From positions 1-18,665 of the forward strand of contig DASRFD010000072.1 of the NCBI GenBank assembly GCA_035651715.1: a stretch of DNA of 18,665 nucleotides, written 5' to 3'. Each line of letters begins with the position of its first letter. Positions within the stretch are counted from its first letter, which is position 1. Below are positions 6,786 to 13,166 of this stretch, one piece after another. A program made the translations under genes and the position numbers. The notes under the pieces were generated by a model, which worked only from the letters and a program-made list of their open reading frames with translations, ran no database searches and was not told the DNA's origin. Source of the DNA: Nevskia sp035651715 (GTDB taxonomy: Bacteria > Pseudomonadota > Gammaproteobacteria > Nevskiales > Nevskiaceae).

Positions 6786-8014
6786 TGGTCAACAGAGTCG
6801 TCGTCACCGGCATGGCCGGCATCACCTCGCTGGGCAGCGACTGGACCAGCATCGAGAACAAGCTGCGCGGCGGCGTCTCCGGCATCCAGGCGATGCCGGA
6901 ATGGGACCGCTACAAGGACATCAACACCCGCCTCGCCGGCCCGGTACCGGACTTCGCCACGCCGAAGCACTACACCCGCAAGGCGCTGCGCACCATGGGC
7001 CGGGTCGCCCAGCTCGGCGTGCGCGCCACCGAGCTGGCGCTGCAGGACGCCGGCCTGCTGGACGATCCGGAGATCCGCAGCGGCGCCATGGGCGTGGCCT
7101 ACGGCTCCTCCACCGGCAGCACCGACGCGGTGCGCGAATTCGTCACCCTGCTCTCCACCGGCGAGAACGGCGACATCAGCGCCACCACCTACGTGCGCAT
7201 GATGGGCCACACCGCCGCGGTCAACATCGGCGTCTACTTCGGCCTCAAGGGCCGGGTCATCCCCACCTCCAGCGCCTGCACCTCCGGCAGCCAGGGCATC
7301 GGCTACGCCTACGAGGCGATCCGCTTCGGCAAGCAGAAGATGATGGTGGCCGGCGGCGGCGAGGAGCTGTGCGTCACCGAGGCGGCGGTGTTCGACACCC
7401 TGTTTGCCACCAGCACGAAAAACGACGCGCCCGGCACCACGCCGCGCCCCTTCGACCGCGACCGCGACGGCCTGGTCATCGGCGAAGGCGCCTGCACCCT
7501 GGTGCTCGAGGAGCTGGAGCACGCCCGGGCGCGCGGCGCGAAGATCTACGCCGAGATCGTCGGCTTCGGCAGCAACGCCGACGGCGACCACGTCACCCAG
7601 CCCAACAAGCAGACCATGGAGATCGCCATGCGCCTGGCGCTGGAGGAGGCGCAGCTGGCGCCGGAGGCGATCGGCTACGTCAACGCCCACGGCACCGCCA
7701 CCGAGCTCGGCGATATCGCCGAGAGCCAGGCGACGCATGCCCTGTTCGGCAGCCGCATGCCGTTCAGCTCCATGAAGGGCAACCTCGGCCATACGCTCGG
7801 CGCCTGCGGCGCAATCGAGAGCTGGTTCACAGTCGAGATGCTGCGCCGCGGCTGGTATGCCCCTACACTGAACCTGCGCAACGTCGACCCGCGTTGCGGC
7901 GAACTTGACTACATCATCGGGGAAGGCCGTACCATGCAGTGCGAGTACGCCATGAACAATAATTTCGCGTTCGGCGGGATCAATACTTCGCTGGTGTTCC
8001 GGCGGCTGGACTAG
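6785..8014 (+). CDS. beta-ketoacyl-ACP synthase (FabF/KAS II-like)
   Basis: This 409-aa condensing enzyme of the thiolase fold would perform decarboxylative Claisen condensation with malonyl-ACP. The active-site cysteine is in SSACTSGSQ (Cys165), with histidines in NAHGTATELGD (His302) and KGNLGHTLGACG (His336) and the conserved Lys331. All are intact, so it is not a chain-length-factor type pseudo-ketosynthase. The start chosen is ATG 6785, one base into the ketoreductase stop; GTG 6782 would add a single residue. It is the ApeR-like synthase by its position after the ketoreductase and is the last gene of the pigment operon. The next gene begins 53 bp away with its own ribosome-binding site. 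Its substrate chain length cannot be read from the sequence. Confidence 0.94.
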   Translation: MVNRVVVTGMAGITSLGSDWTSIENKLRGGVSGIQAMPEWDRYKDINTRLAGPVPDFATPKHYTRKALRTMGRVAQLGVRATELALQDAGLLDDPEIRSGAMGVAYGSSTGSTDAVREFVTLLSTGENGDISATTYVRMMGHTAAVNIGVYFGLKGRVIPTSSACTSGSQGIGYAYEAIRFGKQKMMVAGGGEELCVTEAAVFDTLFATSTKNDAPGTTPRPFDRDRDGLVIGEGACTLVLEELEHARARGAKIYAEIVGFGSNADGDHVTQPNKQTMEIAMRLALEEAQLAPEAIGYVNAHGTATELGDIAESQATHALFGSRMPFSSMKGNLGHTLGACGAIESWFTVEMLRRGWYAPTLNLRNVDPRCGELDYIIGEGRTMQCEYAMNNNFAFGGINTSLVFRRLD

Positions 8015-8067
8015 AAATCGTCATCGCCGGGCGCCTGTGTTGCGTACCGCTCGAGAGAGGGGATTTC

Positions 8068-8337
8068 ATGCAAATTCCGCCCGGGACCCGAATCGCGTTG
8101 GTCCTGCTGACCGCGACCGCCATCGCCGCCTGCGGCGCGCGCGGCTTCAGCAAACCCGGCGCCACGCAGCAGGACTTCGACACGGACCTGCGTTGGTGCG
8201 AGTACGAGGCCAATCGCGCGGTCAATCCCTGCTTCCACGGCACCCGCTGTCAGCACAATGATGCACGGAACGCCTGCATGGAACGAAAGGGCTGGACCAT
8301 CGGGCGTGACCCGGACCGCTTCATGATCCACCGCTAG
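8068..8337 (+). CDS. small Cys-rich lipoprotein, function unknown
   Basis: This is an 89-aa predicted lipoprotein. The signal peptide ends in IAAC, giving lipid-modified Cys22. The mature part has four further cysteines (Cys44, 55, 61, 70), enough for two disulfides, in the frame WCEYEAN...CFHGTRC...CMERKGW. The end ACMERKGW recalls several small proteobacterial lipoproteins in which a C(M)xxKGW/Y motif closes the domain, but I recognise no named family. AGAGGGG lies 6 nt before the ATG, a good ribosome-binding site. It follows the ketosynthase by 53 bp on the same strand, so it could be the last gene of the pigment operon or an independent envelope gene. Confidence 0.75.
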   Translation: MQIPPGTRIALVLLTATAIAACGARGFSKPGATQQDFDTDLRWCEYEANRAVNPCFHGTRCQHNDARNACMERKGWTIGRDPDRFMIHR

Positions 8338-8392
8338 CGGCGTCCGTCTTTCCGGTCATCGAACGGCAATAACCCGGATCGTTTTGGTCCGC

Positions 8393-8398
8393 TACAAT
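8393..8398 (+). promoter_or_regulatory. possible -10 element for the 134-aa secreted protein gene
   Basis: TACAAT lies 40 bp upstream of the ATG at 8439, inside a 101-bp gap (8338-8438) that otherwise holds nothing recognisable. No good -35 hexamer is visible. The distance would give a leader of about 35 nt, which includes the AGGGAG ribosome-binding site. Confidence 0.4.
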
Positions 8399-8438
8399 CC
8401 TTCAACCCACCAGCAACAACACTCCAGGGAGCCCCGGG

Positions 8439-8843
8439 ATGTTCAAGAAACTGATCTTGATCTTGGCTTTGAGCTTTTCGATGGCGGCACAGGCGCGCCA
8501 CGCCGCCGTCCCCTTGCAGGACCCGCCGCCCCTGCCAGTGCCCGCTGGCGCCACAGCCGTCGATGTGGAGAAGGCCATCGTCGTCTCGGGAGCGCAGCGT
8601 AGCTGGCGCGTGGTCGATAAGAAGCCCGGCGTGGTGGTGCTGGAGTACGCGCCGCGCCAGTTTTCAGTGACCGTCACCGTCAGCTACGATGCCCACAGCG
8701 TGAAAATCGCCTACAAGGACAGCCAGGACATGGAGTACGGTCAAGAGAACGGCCAGCCTGTGATCCACCCGAACTATAATCGCTGGACCAACAACCTCGC
8801 CCACGACATCGAGTCGCAGATGTCGATCCTGTCGGTCAAATAA
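8439..8843 (+). CDS. secreted conserved protein of unknown function
   Basis: This 134-aa protein has a clear signal peptide: MFKK, a hydrophobic core to about residue 15, and AQA|R cleavage near residue 19. The mature domain ends in the phrase IHPNYNRWTNNLAHDIE, and a beta-rich segment precedes it (VVVLEY, FSVTVTVSYD, VKIAYKDS). A similar small periplasmic protein or lipoprotein with the NYNRW signature is widespread in Proteobacteria, from memory, without an assigned function. It has its own ribosome-binding site (AGGGAG) and a possible promoter, and a strong hairpin follows the stop. It is probably monocistronic. Its location beside the pigment locus may be coincidence. Confidence 0.75.
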   Translation: MFKKLILILALSFSMAAQARHAAVPLQDPPPLPVPAGATAVDVEKAIVVSGAQRSWRVVDKKPGVVVLEYAPRQFSVTVTVSYDAHSVKIAYKDSQDMEYGQENGQPVIHPNYNRWTNNLAHDIESQMSILSVK

Positions 8844-8849
8844 AGCCGA

Positions 8850-8887
8850 CACAAGGCGCCGGCTATGCAGGCAGCCGGCGCCTTGTG
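8850..8887. terminator. bidirectional terminator between convergent genes
   Basis: There is a perfect 15-bp stem: CACAAGGCGCCGGCT (8850-8864) and AGCCGGCGCCTTGTG (8873-8887), with an 8-nt loop. It begins 6 bp after the stop of the 134-aa gene and ends 2 bp before the end of the minus-strand gene. No U-tract follows on the + strand. On the minus strand a moderately T-rich stretch (TCGGCTTTATTTG) follows. Confidence 0.8.
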
Positions 8888-8889
8888 CT

Positions 8890-9354
8890 TCAATAGTCGA
8901 AGCTCAACCGCAGTACCGGCTGGTGGGTGTCGGGCGAATACGAGACCGACAGCCCTTGGCGGCGCAGCAGATTGAGCTTTTGCTGCGAGTCCGCAAACAG
9001 CCAGGCGCTAAGCCCCATGATCGGCAAGCCCACGCCCAGGCCAGCGGCATAACCTACGTAGGGATTGTGGGTGGTCGGCTGGCCGTTGTGCCTTTCGTCG
9101 CGGTTCTGGGCCGAGGCGACGGCCGAATCGACGCTCCCCCCGACGATGAATAGCCCGCCCACCACCATTCCGGCGATAGCGCCGGAGCGGCGATTCTGTT
9201 GATGTTCGATGGCGCGGTCGATGCTGGCTCGGGCAGCCGGTGCCGCAGCAGGCGCGGCGTCATCGCTCCAGGCCGACGCGGCCAGACCACAGCCGAGCAT
9301 CCCGGCGAGCGCCGCCGCAGCGAGGCGCGCGCGGCCCCGTGAAGTCCCAGACAT
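8890..9354 (-). CDS. small membrane or envelope protein, function unknown
   Basis: This 154-aa protein has a signal-peptide-like N-terminus (MSGTSRGRARLAAAALAGMLGCG...ASAWS) and an Ala/Pro-rich linker. Two glycine-rich hydrophobic segments follow (IAGMVVGGLFIVGGSV and YVGYAAGLGVGLPIMGLSAWLF). The C-terminal end is amphipathic with an alternating strand (LSVSYSPD, VLRLSFDY), ending in an aromatic residue as in outer-membrane proteins. The start chosen is the ATG at 9354-9352, with AGGGGA 6 nt upstream. An ATG-free extension to 9432 would lack a signal peptide. It lies 61 bp after the methyltransferase on the same strand and may be cotranscribed with it. I recognise no family. Confidence 0.65.
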   Translation of the reverse strand: MSGTSRGRARLAAAALAGMLGCGLAASAWSDDAAPAAAPAARASIDRAIEHQQNRRSGAIAGMVVGGLFIVGGSVDSAVASAQNRDERHNGQPTTHNPYVGYAAGLGVGLPIMGLSAWLFADSQQKLNLLRRQGLSVSYSPDTHQPVLRLSFDY

Positions 9355-9415
9355 GTATTTCCCCTTGCGTGCCGCCCGGATGCCGGGGCGACTCCCCAGG
9401 GGCATGATGCCGTGG

Positions 9416-10144
9416 CTAGATCCGGCGCGCAACGAGGTTGATCAGCGTTTCCTCATGCCCGGCGCGGGGCTTGATGCGGAACCAGCGCTCGAAGATTCCG
9501 AGGTCGCCGCGGCTCCACCACAGGTAGGGATAGGAGATCGAGGACGGCGCCACTTCGAAGCCGGCGCCGCGCACCATCGCCAGGTACTCCTCCGCTGTCT
9601 TCTGCACCTCCATCGGGTGGCGGAACAGCAGGCGGATGATCCAGGAATGGATGTATTTGCGGGTCGACTCGGCGAACAACATGATGCCGCCGGGCTTGAG
9701 CACGCGGCGGAACTCGGCCAGCGCCGCGTCCTGGTCAACCAGGTGGTGGAAGGTCTGGTGGCAGAACAACAGGTCCACCGACTGGTTGGGCAGGGGCAGT
9801 CGCGCACTGTTGGCCTGGCGCAGATCGACTTCGATGCCGGCGCGTGCGGCGGTCGCGGCCGCCGCCTTGAGCATCTCCGGTGAAACGTCGATGCCGATCA
9901 GCGTGCGCGGCGCGAAGCGCTGTTTGAGCAGATCGAACGAGCGGCCCCAGCCACAGCCGACGTCGACGATCACCGGGTAGGAAGCCTTCCGCTCGGGGAT
10001 CAGCCGCTCCAGGTCGTTCACCGCCCGCTTGAGCACGTGCACCGCCCAGGTCTCGGTGTTGAGGAACCAGATGCCGAAGCGCGTCTCGGGCACGTGGTCC
10101 TGGTGCGGCCGGGGGTTGCCGCCGAGCTTTTCGATGTGCTGCAC
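9416..10144 (-). CDS. class I SAM-dependent methyltransferase
   Basis: This 242-aa methyltransferase has the Methyltransf_11 core. Motif I is VDVGCGWGRS (60-69), the acidic residue that binds the SAM ribose is in GIDVS (Asp86), SVDLLFCHQTFHH (122-134) is the post-III region, and LKPGGIMLF (149-157) is the conserved strand and turn. The first 45 residues (HIEKLGGNPRPHQ, FGIWFLNTETWA) precede the core and may form the acceptor lid. The start is GTG 10144, with GAGGA 5 nt upstream. It is transcribed divergently from the quinone-oxidoreductase-like gene. Some aryl-polyene pigments are O- or C-methylated on the aryl head by a pathway methyltransferase. This gene is 1.4 kb from the pigment operon and on the other strand, so that link is only a possibility. 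Confidence 0.9.
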   Translation of the reverse strand: MQHIEKLGGNPRPHQDHVPETRFGIWFLNTETWAVHVLKRAVNDLERLIPERKASYPVIVDVGCGWGRSFDLLKQRFAPRTLIGIDVSPEMLKAAAATAARAGIEVDLRQANSARLPLPNQSVDLLFCHQTFHHLVDQDAALAEFRRVLKPGGIMLFAESTRKYIHSWIIRLLFRHPMEVQKTAEEYLAMVRGAGFEVAPSSISYPYLWWSRGDLGIFERWFRIKPRAGHEETLINLVARRI

Positions 10145-10337
10145 AGCCGTCCTCGTCTGGATGGAGATGCAAAGTCCCTTGCAACGATTCTACGCACAAA
10201 TCGCGCGGATCAGGCGGCTCCCAAATCACCGACCATCGCCCCGTGCGCAAGTTCAGTCCGGCCGCTGGCGCCGGGCTCGGCTGCCGTTGTATGGTGCAGC
10301 CCCGCCCCGATGGCGCCACCATAAACGAGGATCCGCG

Positions 10338-11312
10338 ATGAAGGCTGTCGTCTGCCGCGAACTGGGCCCGCCCGAGAGCCTGGTGTTCGAGGAGGTCAAG
10401 GAAGCGAACATGGGGCCGGGCGAGGTGCGCATCGCGGTCAAGGGCGCCGGCGTCAATTTCCCCGATACGCTGATCATCCAGGGCAAGTACCAGATGAAGG
10501 CGGCGCCGCCGTTCACCCCCGGCGCCGAGGTTTCCGGCACCGTGCTCGCCGTCGGCGAGAAGGTCAGGCACGTCAAGGTCGGCGATCCGGTCGCCGCCAT
10601 CGTGCCGGTCGGTGCATACGCCGAGCAGGTCGTCGCCTCCGGCGACGCCGTGCTGCCGCTGCCGCCGAACATGGACCTGATCGCCGCCGCCGGCTTCCCG
10701 CTGGCCTACGGCACCACGCTGCACGCGCTGAAGCAGCGCGGCCAGCTCAAGCCGGGCGAGACGCTGCTGGTACTCGGCGCGGCCGGCGGCACCGGCCTGT
10801 CGGCGGTGCAGATCGGCAAGCTGATGGGCGCGCGCGTCATCGCCGCCGCATCCAGCCCGGAGAAGCTGGCGATCTGCAAGGCGCAGGGCGCCGACGAGCT
10901 GGTCGACTACAGCAAGGAAAGCCTGAAGGAAGCGGTGAAGAAGCTGACCCGCGGCCAGGGCGCGGACGTGATCTACGATCCGGTCGGCGGCGAGCTGGCG
11001 CAGGACTGCCTGTCGGCGATCAACTGGAACGGCCGCTACCTGGTGATCGGCTTCCCTGCCGGCATTCCGGAGATCGCCACCAACCGCCTGCTGCTCAAGG
11101 GCGCGGCCGCGGTCGGCGTGTTCTGGGGCGCGTTCATCGCGCGCGAGCCGAAAGTGAGCTACGAGAACTTCCAGCAGCTGTTTGGCTGGGTTGCCTCGGG
11201 GCAGCTCAAGCCCTACGTGTCGAAGACCTACCCGATGAGCCAGGCCGGCCAGGCCCTGCGCGACATGCAGGACCGCAAGGTGACGGGAAAGATCGTGCTG
11301 GTGAACGGCTGA
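10338..11312 (+). CDS. zinc-independent NADPH:quinone oxidoreductase-like MDR protein
   Basis: This 324-aa medium-chain dehydrogenase/reductase is of the quinone-oxidoreductase type. It has the N-terminal GroES-like fold (GVNFPDTLIIQGKY, PFTPGAEVSG) and the NADPH-binding motif GAAGGTGLSA (147-156), followed by ARVIAAASSPEK. The Cys/His zinc ligands of alcohol dehydrogenases are absent, as expected for this branch. The C-terminal KVTGKIVL is typical. The start is ATG 10338, with CGAGG 8 nt upstream; reading further upstream gives only non-coding GC-rich sequence. Members reduce quinones or act as enoyl reductases on short 2-enoyl substrates, and the natural substrate cannot be told from sequence. 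A strong hairpin follows the stop, so the gene is probably a single-gene unit. Confidence 0.93.
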   Translation: MKAVVCRELGPPESLVFEEVKEANMGPGEVRIAVKGAGVNFPDTLIIQGKYQMKAAPPFTPGAEVSGTVLAVGEKVRHVKVGDPVAAIVPVGAYAEQVVASGDAVLPLPPNMDLIAAAGFPLAYGTTLHALKQRGQLKPGETLLVLGAAGGTGLSAVQIGKLMGARVIAAASSPEKLAICKAQGADELVDYSKESLKEAVKKLTRGQGADVIYDPVGGELAQDCLSAINWNGRYLVIGFPAGIPEIATNRLLLKGAAAVGVFWGAFIAREPKVSYENFQQLFGWVASGQLKPYVSKTYPMSQAGQALRDMQDRKVTGKIVLVNG

Positions 11313-11324
11313 GTTTCATCGAAT

Positions 11325-11351
11325 CGCCGGCGCCCGGAGCGGGCGCCGGCG
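11325..11351. terminator. GC-rich hairpin, likely terminator of the oxidoreductase gene
   Basis: There is a perfect 12-bp stem, CGCCGGCGCCCG and CGGGCGCCGGCG, with a 3-nt loop (GAG), starting 13 bp after the stop. No U-run follows. A second, smaller hairpin, GCCCGCG-(8 nt)-CGCGGGC, lies at 11361-11382, just before the end of the convergent minus-strand gene, and may serve that gene. Confidence 0.7.
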
Positions 11352-11390
11352 TGCTGTGAAGCCCGCGCGGGGGAACGCGGGCCGGGGTTC

Positions 11391-11594
11391 TCAGCTGCGG
11401 GCGGGGGCTTTGCGCCCGGTGTACGCCAGCAGGGTCTTGCTGCCGTGGCCGTACCAGGCGTCGTAGATGCGCTGGCCGTCGGTGGAAGCCTTGACCAGCA
11501 CCGCGGCAAAGGCGCCGTGCACCATCAAGGCCATCGCCGCCGCCGCCACCATCACCGGAACCTTGCGCCCCTGCGCCGATTTGTTGCTGTCCAT
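11391..11594 (-). CDS. small single-span membrane or secreted protein, function unknown
   Basis: This 67-aa protein starts at ATG 11594 with GGAGAGG 5 nt upstream, a clear ribosome-binding site. A charged N-terminus (MDSNKSAQGRK) precedes one hydrophobic stretch (VPVMVAAAAMALMVHGAFAAVLV) and then a polar tail with AWYGHGSKTLLAYTGRK. The hydrophobic part may be a membrane span or an uncleaved signal. No family is recognised. The upstream frame to 11648 would add 18 residues that include a Cys but lack a ribosome-binding site. It is convergent with the oxidoreductase and divergent from miaB, so it is its own transcription unit. Coding status rests on the ribosome-binding site and the sensible topology. 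Confidence 0.55.
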   Translation of the reverse strand: MDSNKSAQGRKVPVMVAAAAMALMVHGAFAAVLVKASTDGQRIYDAWYGHGSKTLLAYTGRKAPARS

Positions 11595-11828
11595 ACCATC
11601 CTCTCCGTTTTTGCAGCTTGTGCCGCTGACCGGCAATCTCGCCGGCAACCCTTGGATGCGGCCCTTTGCGGGTTTGGATTAAGGCGGGCGAAAAAACCTT
11701 TTGCCAGCGTGGTTTAAACCTTTTCGCCGGGAGGCGCGGCGGCGGCCGGGGGCGCGGGGCGGGGACTGGCGGGGAAGCAGGGCCGGGTCCGGTATAATAG
11801 GTGCTTGTCCCCGCGGTATTTCTGTTAG
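11595..11828. other. divergent intergenic region with an A/T-rich palindromic motif and the miaB promoter
   Basis: This 234-bp gap separates the 67-aa gene (minus) from miaB (plus). At 11687-11728 a small A/T-rich block stands out in GC-rich DNA. GGCGAAAA (11687-11694) pairs with TTTTCGCC (11721-11728), the 10-bp palindrome GGTTTAAACC lies at 11711-11720, and AAACCTTTT occurs twice, 22 bp apart (11694 and 11716). It looks like an operator or a hairpin between two divergent promoters. No gene is seen here. Confidence 0.4.
11793..11798 (+). promoter_or_regulatory. -10 promoter element of the miaB operon
   Basis: A perfect TATAAT lies 30 bp upstream of the miaB ATG, in otherwise very GC-rich DNA. 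The -35 region (around 11770) is a poor match. The predicted transcript would start near 11805, giving a leader of about 24 nt. The miaB start itself lacks a Shine-Dalgarno sequence, in keeping with a short leader. Confidence 0.65.
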
Positions 11829-13166
11829 ATGTCAAAGGTTTTCATCAAGACCTTCGGCTGCCAGATGAACGAGTACGACTCGTCCAGGATGGCGGATGTG
11901 CTGAAGGCCTCCCATGGCTATGAGCTGACCTCCGACCCGGAGGCCGCCGACCTGCTGCTGTTCAACACCTGCTCGGTGCGCGAGAAAGCGCAGGAAAAGG
12001 TGTTCTCCGAGCTGGGCAAGTGGAAGGAGTGGAAGGCCGCCCGGCCCGGCCGCATCGTCGGCGTCGGCGGCTGCGTCGCCAGCCAGGAAGGCGAGGCCCT
12101 GGCCAGGCGCGCCCACCTGGTGGACCTGGTGTTCGGTCCGCAGACCCTGCACCGCCTGCCGCAGCTGCTGGACGAAACGCGCCGCACCCACCGGCCGGCG
12201 GTGGACATCCGCTTTCCCGAGATCGAGAAGTTCGACCATCTTCCCGAGCCGCGCGCCGAGGGGCCCAGCGCCTTCGTCTCGATCATGGAGGGCTGCAGCA
12301 AGTACTGCACCTTCTGCATCGTGCCCTACACCCGCGGCGAGGAGATGAGCCGCCCGCTCGACGACGTGGTGGCGGAAGTCGCCGCCCTGGCCGCCCAGGG
12401 GGTGCGCGAAGTGACCCTGCTGGGCCAGAACGTCAACGCCTACCGCGGCCGCATGGCCGACGGCGGCACCTGCGACCTGGCGCTGCTGATCCACATCCTG
12501 GCGCGCTTCCCCACCGTCGGCCGCATCCGCTTCACCACCTCGCACCCGGCGGAATTCACCGACGCGCTGATCGAGGCCTACGCAGTCGAGCCCAAGCTGG
12601 CCGGCTACCTGCACCTGCCGGTGCAGTCCGGCTCCGACCGCATCCTCGGCATGATGAAGCGCGGCTATACCCGGGCCCAGTTCCTCGACAAGATCCGCCG
12701 CCTGCGCCAGGCGCGGCCCGGCATCGGCCTGTCGACCGATTTCATCGTCGGCTTCCCCTCCGAGACCGACGAGGACTTCGAGCAGACCATGGCGCTGATC
12801 GAGGAGGCGCGCTTCGACGCCGCCTACTCCTTCGCCTACAGCCCGCGGCCCGGCACCCCCGCTTCCAACCTGCGCGACGGCGTGCCGGCCGAGGTGAAGC
12901 AGCGGCGCCTGGAGCGGCTGCAGGCCCGCATCCGCGAGCTGGGCGACGCCTTCGCCCGCGGCCTGGTCGGCACCACCCAGACCGTGCTGGTGGAAAAGCC
13001 GGCGCGCCGCGCCGGCCAGCTCACCGGCAAGACGCACTGCAACCGCCCGCTCAATTTCGACGGCCCGGATTCGCTGATCGGGCAGTTCGTGGAGGTGGCG
13101 GTGGCCGAGGCGCTTACCAATTCCCTGCGCGGCCGCCTGCTCGGCCCCGCCCCGGAGGCGCAGTGA
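11829..13166 (+). CDS. miaB: tRNA-2-methylthio-N6-dimethylallyladenosine synthase MiaB
   Basis: This radical-SAM methylthiotransferase of 445 aa converts i6A37 to ms2i6A37 in tRNAs that read UNN codons. The N-terminal UPF0004 domain has the three auxiliary-cluster cysteines (Cys11 in TFGCQMNEYDS, Cys48 in NTCSVREKA, Cys82 in GGCVA). The radical-SAM cluster motif is EGCSKYCTFCIVPYTRG (Cys156, 160, 163). A TRAM domain (about 380-440) closes the protein. The length matches E. coli MiaB (474 aa) allowing for a shorter C-terminus. It is the first gene of the miaB-phoH-ybeY-corC operon, with a TATAAT 30 bp upstream, and overlaps phoH by GTGA. RimO, the closest paralogue, is excluded by the NEYDS signature and by the gene order. 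Confidence 0.97.
   Translation: MSKVFIKTFGCQMNEYDSSRMADVLKASHGYELTSDPEAADLLLFNTCSVREKAQEKVFSELGKWKEWKAARPGRIVGVGGCVASQEGEALARRAHLVDLVFGPQTLHRLPQLLDETRRTHRPAVDIRFPEIEKFDHLPEPRAEGPSAFVSIMEGCSKYCTFCIVPYTRGEEMSRPLDDVVAEVAALAAQGVREVTLLGQNVNAYRGRMADGGTCDLALLIHILARFPTVGRIRFTTSHPAEFTDALIEAYAVEPKLAGYLHLPVQSGSDRILGMMKRGYTRAQFLDKIRRLRQARPGIGLSTDFIVGFPSETDEDFEQTMALIEEARFDAAYSFAYSPRPGTPASNLRDGVPAEVKQRRLERLQARIRELGDAFARGLVGTTQTVLVEKPARRAGQLTGKTHCNRPLNFDGPDSLIGQFVEVAVAEALTNSLRGRLLGPAPEAQ

Noticed and set aside
9355..9415. A GGGG-CGACT-CCCC hairpin between the two minus-strand genes
   Set aside because: The stem is only 4 bp of G/C, is expected by chance at this GC content, and has no U-tract.
10029..10337. 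A 103-residue upstream extension of the quinone-oxidoreductase-like gene
   Set aside because: It runs antisense through the methyltransferase start and divergent promoter region. The MDR fold begins exactly at ATG 10338.
12020..13162. An apparent N-terminal extension of PhoH overlapping miaB
   Set aside because: It is a shadow frame inside miaB. The GTG at 13163 gives a normal-length PhoH and a GTGA overlap.
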